Of a stretch of 9,094 nucleotides of DNA, positions 6,854 to 9,094 are shown piece after piece. Under the pieces are notes generated by a model. The model searched no databases. It was given only the letters and a program-made list of their open reading frames with translations, and was not told where the DNA came from. How positions within the stretch are numbered: the stretch's first letter is position 1; every line of letters starts with the position of its first letter. The stretch is from the NCBI GenBank assembly GCA_905479795.1, contig CAJQNX010000073.1:1-9094 (forward strand). Reading direction: 5' to 3'. This DNA comes from an uncultured Candidatus Midichloriaceae bacterium (GTDB taxonomy: Bacteria; Pseudomonadota; Alphaproteobacteria; Rickettsiales; Midichloriaceae). The position numbers and the translations under genes were made by a program.

Positions 6854-7447
6854 ATGGGGCCAATATTCGATATTATTGAGGGGTTGCCTAAATTTTTTAA
6901 ACACTCACTTGATGATGCTGCCGAAGATGTAATAAAATTTGCAATGCTATACTGTGCTAGTAAATTCCATGCTACATTTGTTATTACTCAGTCGACGTCG
7001 ATTACCTGCTTAGCACACACCACATATTATGTTATTGCAAATAACGTGTCTGATTACATTGCGGATAAAATTGATGCATGGAAAAATTCTTGGTATGGAC
7101 TAGAGGATTTTAGCAATAATAACCAAATGGAAAATAAAAATTTTATAATTGAGGAGCTGGAAGATGTTGTAGAAGATGTTTCTAAATTTGCTTTGCTATA
7201 TGGAAGTTATAAAGTAGGAGTATTAATTGCAGATAGTCACGTATTTGAAACATTTTTAGCATCTATAAATTTACCATATGCTCAAAATATTGGTAAAATA
7301 ACAGATCTTGCAATAAAGTATATCACGCCATTAACAGAATATACAAGATGTAACGAATATTCAGATGAAATGGGTGATTATATACAAAATTCAGTAAAGT
7401 CATTGACCAACTTTAGTCATAATAACGCCATATTTATTGAAATTTAG
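6854..7447 (+). CDS. Hypothetical protein with two diverged internal repeats
   Basis: This 197-residue protein belongs to no family I recognise. It is built from two related halves. Residues 19-37 (LDDAAEDVIKFAMLYCASK) match residues 102-120 (LEDVVEDVSKFALLYGSYK). Later, SDYI...FSNNN (66-90) matches GDYI...FSHNN (174-191). The pattern looks helical and amphipathic, with an acidic N-flank in each unit. There is no signal peptide and no clear membrane segment, although residues 40-64 are moderately hydrophobic. ATG 6854 is chosen because the ATG just upstream (6847) is followed by TAG. No Shine-Dalgarno is seen, but a perfect TATAAT lies close by. It sits between pgsA and convergent hslV, where no conserved partner is expected, so it is probably lineage-specific. 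A host-interaction role would be speculation. Confidence 0.72.
   Translation: MGPIFDIIEGLPKFFKHSLDDAAEDVIKFAMLYCASKFHATFVITQSTSITCLAHTTYYVIANNVSDYIADKIDAWKNSWYGLEDFSNNNQMENKNFIIEELEDVVEDVSKFALLYGSYKVGVLIADSHVFETFLASINLPYAQNIGKITDLAIKYITPLTEYTRCNEYSDEMGDYIQNSVKSLTNFSHNNAIFIEI
6908..6964 (+). repeat. Protein-level repeat unit 1 core (partner at 7157-7213)
   Basis: Codons 19-37 of the 197-residue protein align without gaps to codons 102-120 (7157-7213). Identical residues include L, D, E-D-V, K-F-A, L-Y and K. At DNA level only short blocks such as GAAGATGT and AAATTTGC are shared, so the duplication is old and has diverged. Confidence 0.6.
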
Positions 7448-7486
7448 TAATTTAAAGTTTATTAAAAATTTATCTTTTTAATTACT
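7446..7486. terminator. Possible bidirectional hairpin between convergent genes
   Basis: AGTAATT at 7446-7452 pairs perfectly with AATTACT at 7480-7486. After one T-T mismatch, 7454-7456 pair with 7476-7478. The hairpin covers the stop of the 197-residue gene and the last codons of hslV, whose stops are only 14 bp apart. It is AT-only apart from one G-C pair, and neither side has a strong U-run, so termination is plausible but unproven. Confidence 0.3.
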
Positions 7487-8016
7487 GTGTTGTGGTTAGT
7501 ATATATGCAAATGTCTGCAGCTATTTTCATTGCTTTTTTTGCCTTGTCCTCAAGTTTTATATTTTTAACATCAAGTAAGGCTTTTGCTGCAGATAGTGCA
7601 TAGTTTCCTCCAGAGCCAATCGCAGCTATCCCATCTTCGGGTTCCAAAACATCTCCATTCCCAGATAATATTAAAGTACTTTCTTTGTTTGCAACTATTA
7701 TCATGGCTTCTAGTCTTCGTAAATATTTATCCAATCTCCAATCTTTTGCAAGCTCCACAGAGGCTCTCATTAAATTATAAGAATATTTGTCTAGCTTTTC
7801 TTCTAGTCTGCTAAATAATGTAAATGCATCAGCTGTAGCACCAGCGAATCCTGCTACTATACTATTGTCAGCTAGTGTTCTAATTTTATTAGCTGTACTT
7901 TTAATTACTGTATGACCAAGGCTAACTTGTCCATCCCCAATTATTATCACCTGCTTTTCATCCCTTATACAAAGGATGGTAGTAGCGTGCCAATTAGGTA
8001 TTTTGTTATCAGGCAT
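7462..8016 (-). CDS. hslV: ATP-dependent protease HslVU, peptidase subunit HslV
   Basis: HslV forms the double-hexamer peptidase core of a proteasome-like protease that degrades unfolded proteins fed in by the HslU ATPase. With the ATG at 8016 the protein has 184 residues. A propeptide of 11 residues (ending NWHA) precedes T12, the expected N-terminal nucleophile in HATTILC. D28 (IIIGDGQVS) and K44 (STANKIR) fall exactly 16 and 32 residues later, matching Thr1/Asp17/Lys33 of mature HslV. AGFAGATADAFTLF and LEPEDGIAAIGSGG are also typical. The frame can be extended five codons to a TTG at 8031. I prefer the ATG because MPDN resembles the start I recall from Rickettsia HslV and because the extension overlaps the promoter's likely start site. 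hslU, usually the next gene, is not here: the frame downstream is a convergent orphan. Substrate-recognition residues look intact. Confidence 0.95.
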   Translation of the reverse strand: MPDNKIPNWHATTILCIRDEKQVIIIGDGQVSLGHTVIKSTANKIRTLADNSIVAGFAGATADAFTLFSRLEEKLDKYSYNLMRASVELAKDWRLDKYLRRLEAMIIVANKESTLILSGNGDVLEPEDGIAAIGSGGNYALSAAKALLDVKNIKLEDKAKKAMKIAADICIYTNHNTVIKKINF

Positions 8017-8031
8017 ATGAAACTGAGTCAA

Positions 8032-8060
8032 ATTATTTTTATTGCAGGTTAGATTGTCAA
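8032..8060 (-). promoter_or_regulatory. Candidate hslV promoter
   Basis: On the minus strand a perfect -35 TTGACA (8060-8055) and a -10 AATAAT (8037-8032) are separated by 17 bp. Transcription would start near 8025, leaving a leader of about 9 nt before ATG 8016 and no room for a Shine-Dalgarno. A perfect TATAAT further up (8090-8085) lacks a properly spaced -35 but would give a ~60-nt leader instead. I see no sigma-32-type heat-shock promoter. Confidence 0.4.
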
Positions 8061-8189
8061 AATAGATTTGTAAATAAATAAATTATTATACTAGTACAAA
8101 GACAGATGTAGTTATCAAAATAATTGCTTATTGATGAGCTTTTTAATCATCTCCAATGCTGGCTGAATCTGCACTAATCATTATAAGTT

Positions 8190-8771
8190 TTACTCTTCTA
8201 TACTATTGTTTGTAGTTAAAACTCTCATTTTAAGTATTTTATCAGGATTCATAACTTTTCCATTATCTTCTGGATTACCTTTTTTAATCATATCAACAAA
8301 TTGCATGCCTTTGATTACTTTTCCGAAGGCGGTATATTTTCCATCTAGATATAATTCATCGCTCAACATAATGAAAAATTGACTATTGGCACTATTGGGA
8401 TCTTCACTTCTAGCCATTGATATTACACCTCTTTTATGAGCTATATCATTAAATTCAGCATATAAGTTGCTCTTTGCGCTTCCACCAGTACCATCGCCAT
8501 TAGGATCTCCCGTTTGTACCATGAAATTATCTATTACTCTGTGGAATTTAAGGCCATCGTAAAATTCTTCATCGCATAAATCTTTAATTCTTTGAACATG
8601 CTTAGGAGCCTTATCAGGATATAATTCAATAGTTACGGCACCATATTTAGTATCAATTTGAATAAAGTCCTTTATCTTATCTGTTGCGTTTGCTTTTGAC
8701 ATCATGAATATTATAATTAAAAATATTAATAGTTTTATTAAAGTTGTTTCAAATTTGATTGTTTTACGCAT
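8190..8771 (-). CDS. ppiA: Secreted peptidyl-prolyl cis-trans isomerase (cyclophilin type)
   Basis: The 193-residue cyclophilin catalyses cis-trans isomerisation of X-Pro bonds, here probably in the periplasm. The N-terminus is a clear Sec signal: basic residues, a hydrophobic core (about 14-24, LLIFLIIIFMM) and an ANA motif giving likely cleavage after A29. The cyclophilin domain spans about 37-185. R78 in FHRVIDNFMVQTGD corresponds to the catalytic Arg55 of human CypA, with F83 and Q86 nearby, followed by SANSQFFIML and LDGKYTAFGKVIKGM. The position of CypA Trp121 is Y141, as in many bacterial, cyclosporin-insensitive forms. The length is normal for a bacterial secreted cyclophilin. ATG 8771 is the only start that preserves the signal peptide, and no Shine-Dalgarno is visible. 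It is transcribed in the same direction as hslV, 173 bp away, so the two may be separate units. Confidence 0.94.
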   Translation of the reverse strand: MRKTIKFETTLIKLLIFLIIIFMMSKANATDKIKDFIQIDTKYGAVTIELYPDKAPKHVQRIKDLCDEEFYDGLKFHRVIDNFMVQTGDPNGDGTGGSAKSNLYAEFNDIAHKRGVISMARSEDPNSANSQFFIMLSDELYLDGKYTAFGKVIKGMQFVDMIKKGNPEDNGKVMNPDKILKMRVLTTNNSIEE

Positions 8772-8792
8772 AATTTTTTGTCAGTTAGTTTT

Positions 8793-8820
8793 TTAGTAAA
8801 ATAGGGCAAATGAAAATCAA
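8793..8820 (-). promoter_or_regulatory. Weak candidate promoter for the cyclophilin gene
   Basis: On the minus strand TTGATT (8820-8815) and TACTAA (8798-8793) are spaced by 16 bp and lie 22 bp or more before ATG 8771. Each hexamer has two mismatches to consensus, so in DNA this AT-rich it is only a suggestion. Confidence 0.22.
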
Positions 8821-8832
8821 CTTTGCATTTTT

Positions 8833-8859
8833 ACAAATAACATATTAATTGTTATTTGT
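8833..8859. repeat. Perfect 10-bp inverted repeat (stem-loop)
   Basis: ACAAATAACA at 8833-8842 and TGTTATTTGT at 8850-8859 are perfect inverted copies around a 7-nt spacer. It lies between the rpsJ remnant and the cyclophilin gene. On the minus-strand transcript from tuf it is followed by AAAAATGC rather than a U-run. It is therefore not a canonical terminator in that direction, though it could still be an mRNA end, a decay barrier or an operator. Confidence 0.5.
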
Positions 8860-8888
8860 TTCTTCCTGATTGCTTTTAAATAAGCTTA

Positions 8889-8995
8889 TCAAGTATATGA
8901 GCCTGATATTAAAAAAGTTTTAGACATTATAGCTATTTCTTTTAAATCTTTTTATAAGCCTTTAATTTTAATTCTATCGATTCTGGAAAATTCAT
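8889..8995 (-). pseudogene. rpsJ: Broken 5' remnant of rpsJ (ribosomal protein S10)
   Basis: An ATG (8995-8993), 15 bp past the tuf stop and behind an intact AGGAG, opens a frame of 17 codons: MNFPESIELKLKAYKKI, then TAA at 8944-8942. The IELKLKAY part resembles the S10 N-terminus (RIRLKAFDHRLID in E. coli). In another frame the next codons (8948 to 8892) read DLKEIAIMSKTFLISGSYT before TGA. This resembles the following S10 segment (EIVETAKRTGAQVRGPI in E. coli; KEIVSAVKRTF as I recall it in Rickettsia). About four or five codons around the conserved DHRLID are missing, the frame has shifted, and nothing S10-like follows. S10 directly after EF-Tu is the usual str/S10 order, which supports the identification. 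The functional rpsJ must lie elsewhere. The 17-residue frame could still be translated. Confidence 0.6.
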
Positions 8996-9002
8996 ATAAA
9001 AA

Positions 9003-9007
9003 CTCCT
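9003..9007 (-). promoter_or_regulatory. Intact ribosome binding site before the rpsJ remnant
   Basis: AGGAG on the minus strand, 7 nt before ATG 8995, is the best Shine-Dalgarno sequence in the window. Its survival in front of a broken frame supports the view that a translated gene once began here. Confidence 0.6.
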
Positions 9008-9010
9008 AAA

Positions 9011-9094
9011 TTATTGAATGATTTCAGCTACAACACCAGCACCGACAGTTTTCCCGCCTTCCCTAATAGCAAATTTCAAACCTTTATCCATTGC
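9011..9094 (-). CDS. tuf: Elongation factor Tu, C-terminal end (partial)
   Basis: The last 27 codons of EF-Tu run off the right edge and end at TAA 9013-9011. The sequence contains LKFAIREGGKTVGAGVVAEI, the nearly invariant C-terminus of bacterial EF-Tu (domain 3), which delivers aminoacyl-tRNA to the ribosome. The end is intact, with the usual short hydrophobic tail (VVAEIIQ). Only 28 codons are visible, so the rest of the gene and its upstream neighbours (fusA in a str operon, or tRNA genes in a second tuf locus) cannot be judged. The broken rpsJ just downstream suggests that this is the copy that is not serving the S10 operon. Confidence 0.95.
   Translation of the reverse strand, partial: AMDKGLKFAIREGGKTVGAGVVAEIIQ

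Noticed and set aside
7584..7814. Plus-strand frame within hslV
   Set aside because: It is antisense to conserved HslV sequence and has no supporting features.
8115..8177. Minus-strand frame of 20 codons (LVQIQPALEMIKKLINKQLF) between the cyclophilin and hslV
   Set aside because: It looks protein-like but is short, has no ribosome site and lies just behind a TGA. Chance cannot be excluded and I recognise no family.

Overview
The window is about 9.1 kb of AT-rich bacterial chromosome. It carries housekeeping genes on both strands: xerC (3' end), rpoD, dnaG, uvrC, pgsA, hslV, a secreted cyclophilin and tuf (3' end). The protein families look alphaproteobacterial and fit the order Rickettsiales best. 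HslV has a short propeptide ahead of its catalytic Thr, much as I remember it from Rickettsia. The genome is AT-rich, Shine-Dalgarno sites are mostly weak, and gene remnants lie between intact genes. The lineage is an inference from protein resemblance and I cannot name a genus. I see no phage, insertion sequence, tRNA, rRNA or CRISPR array.

Layout, left to right. (1) The xerC 3' end (+) converges on rpoD (-). The ~195 bp between them hold an 11-bp hairpin and a short, relatively GC-rich coding-like fragment. (2) A minus-strand cluster, read right to left, runs from an unrecognised 100-residue Gly/Ser-rich protein to dnaG and then rpoD. This is the macromolecular-synthesis arrangement, with the unknown gene where rpsU stands in E. 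coli. (3) A 74-bp divergent intergenic region with a perfect 7-bp inverted repeat separates that cluster from uvrC-pgsA (+). A possible 30-codon membrane peptide follows pgsA. (4) An unrecognised 197-residue protein (+) contains two diverged copies of a helical repeat. It converges on hslV (-), which has no hslU next to it. (5) The cyclophilin, a broken rpsJ (ribosomal protein S10) remnant and the end of tuf follow, all on the minus strand.

Together the genes cover transcription initiation (RpoD), replication priming (DnaG), excision repair (UvrC), phosphatidylglycerol synthesis (PgsA), protein quality control (HslV, cyclophilin), chromosome dimer resolution (XerC) and translation elongation (EF-Tu). 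The most informative novelties are the rpsJ remnant behind tuf, which implies a second functional tuf-rpsJ or rpsJ locus elsewhere, the two-repeat orphan protein, the orphan at the head of the dnaG-rpoD cluster, and the separation of hslV from hslU. I found no multi-gene system that I would call new.
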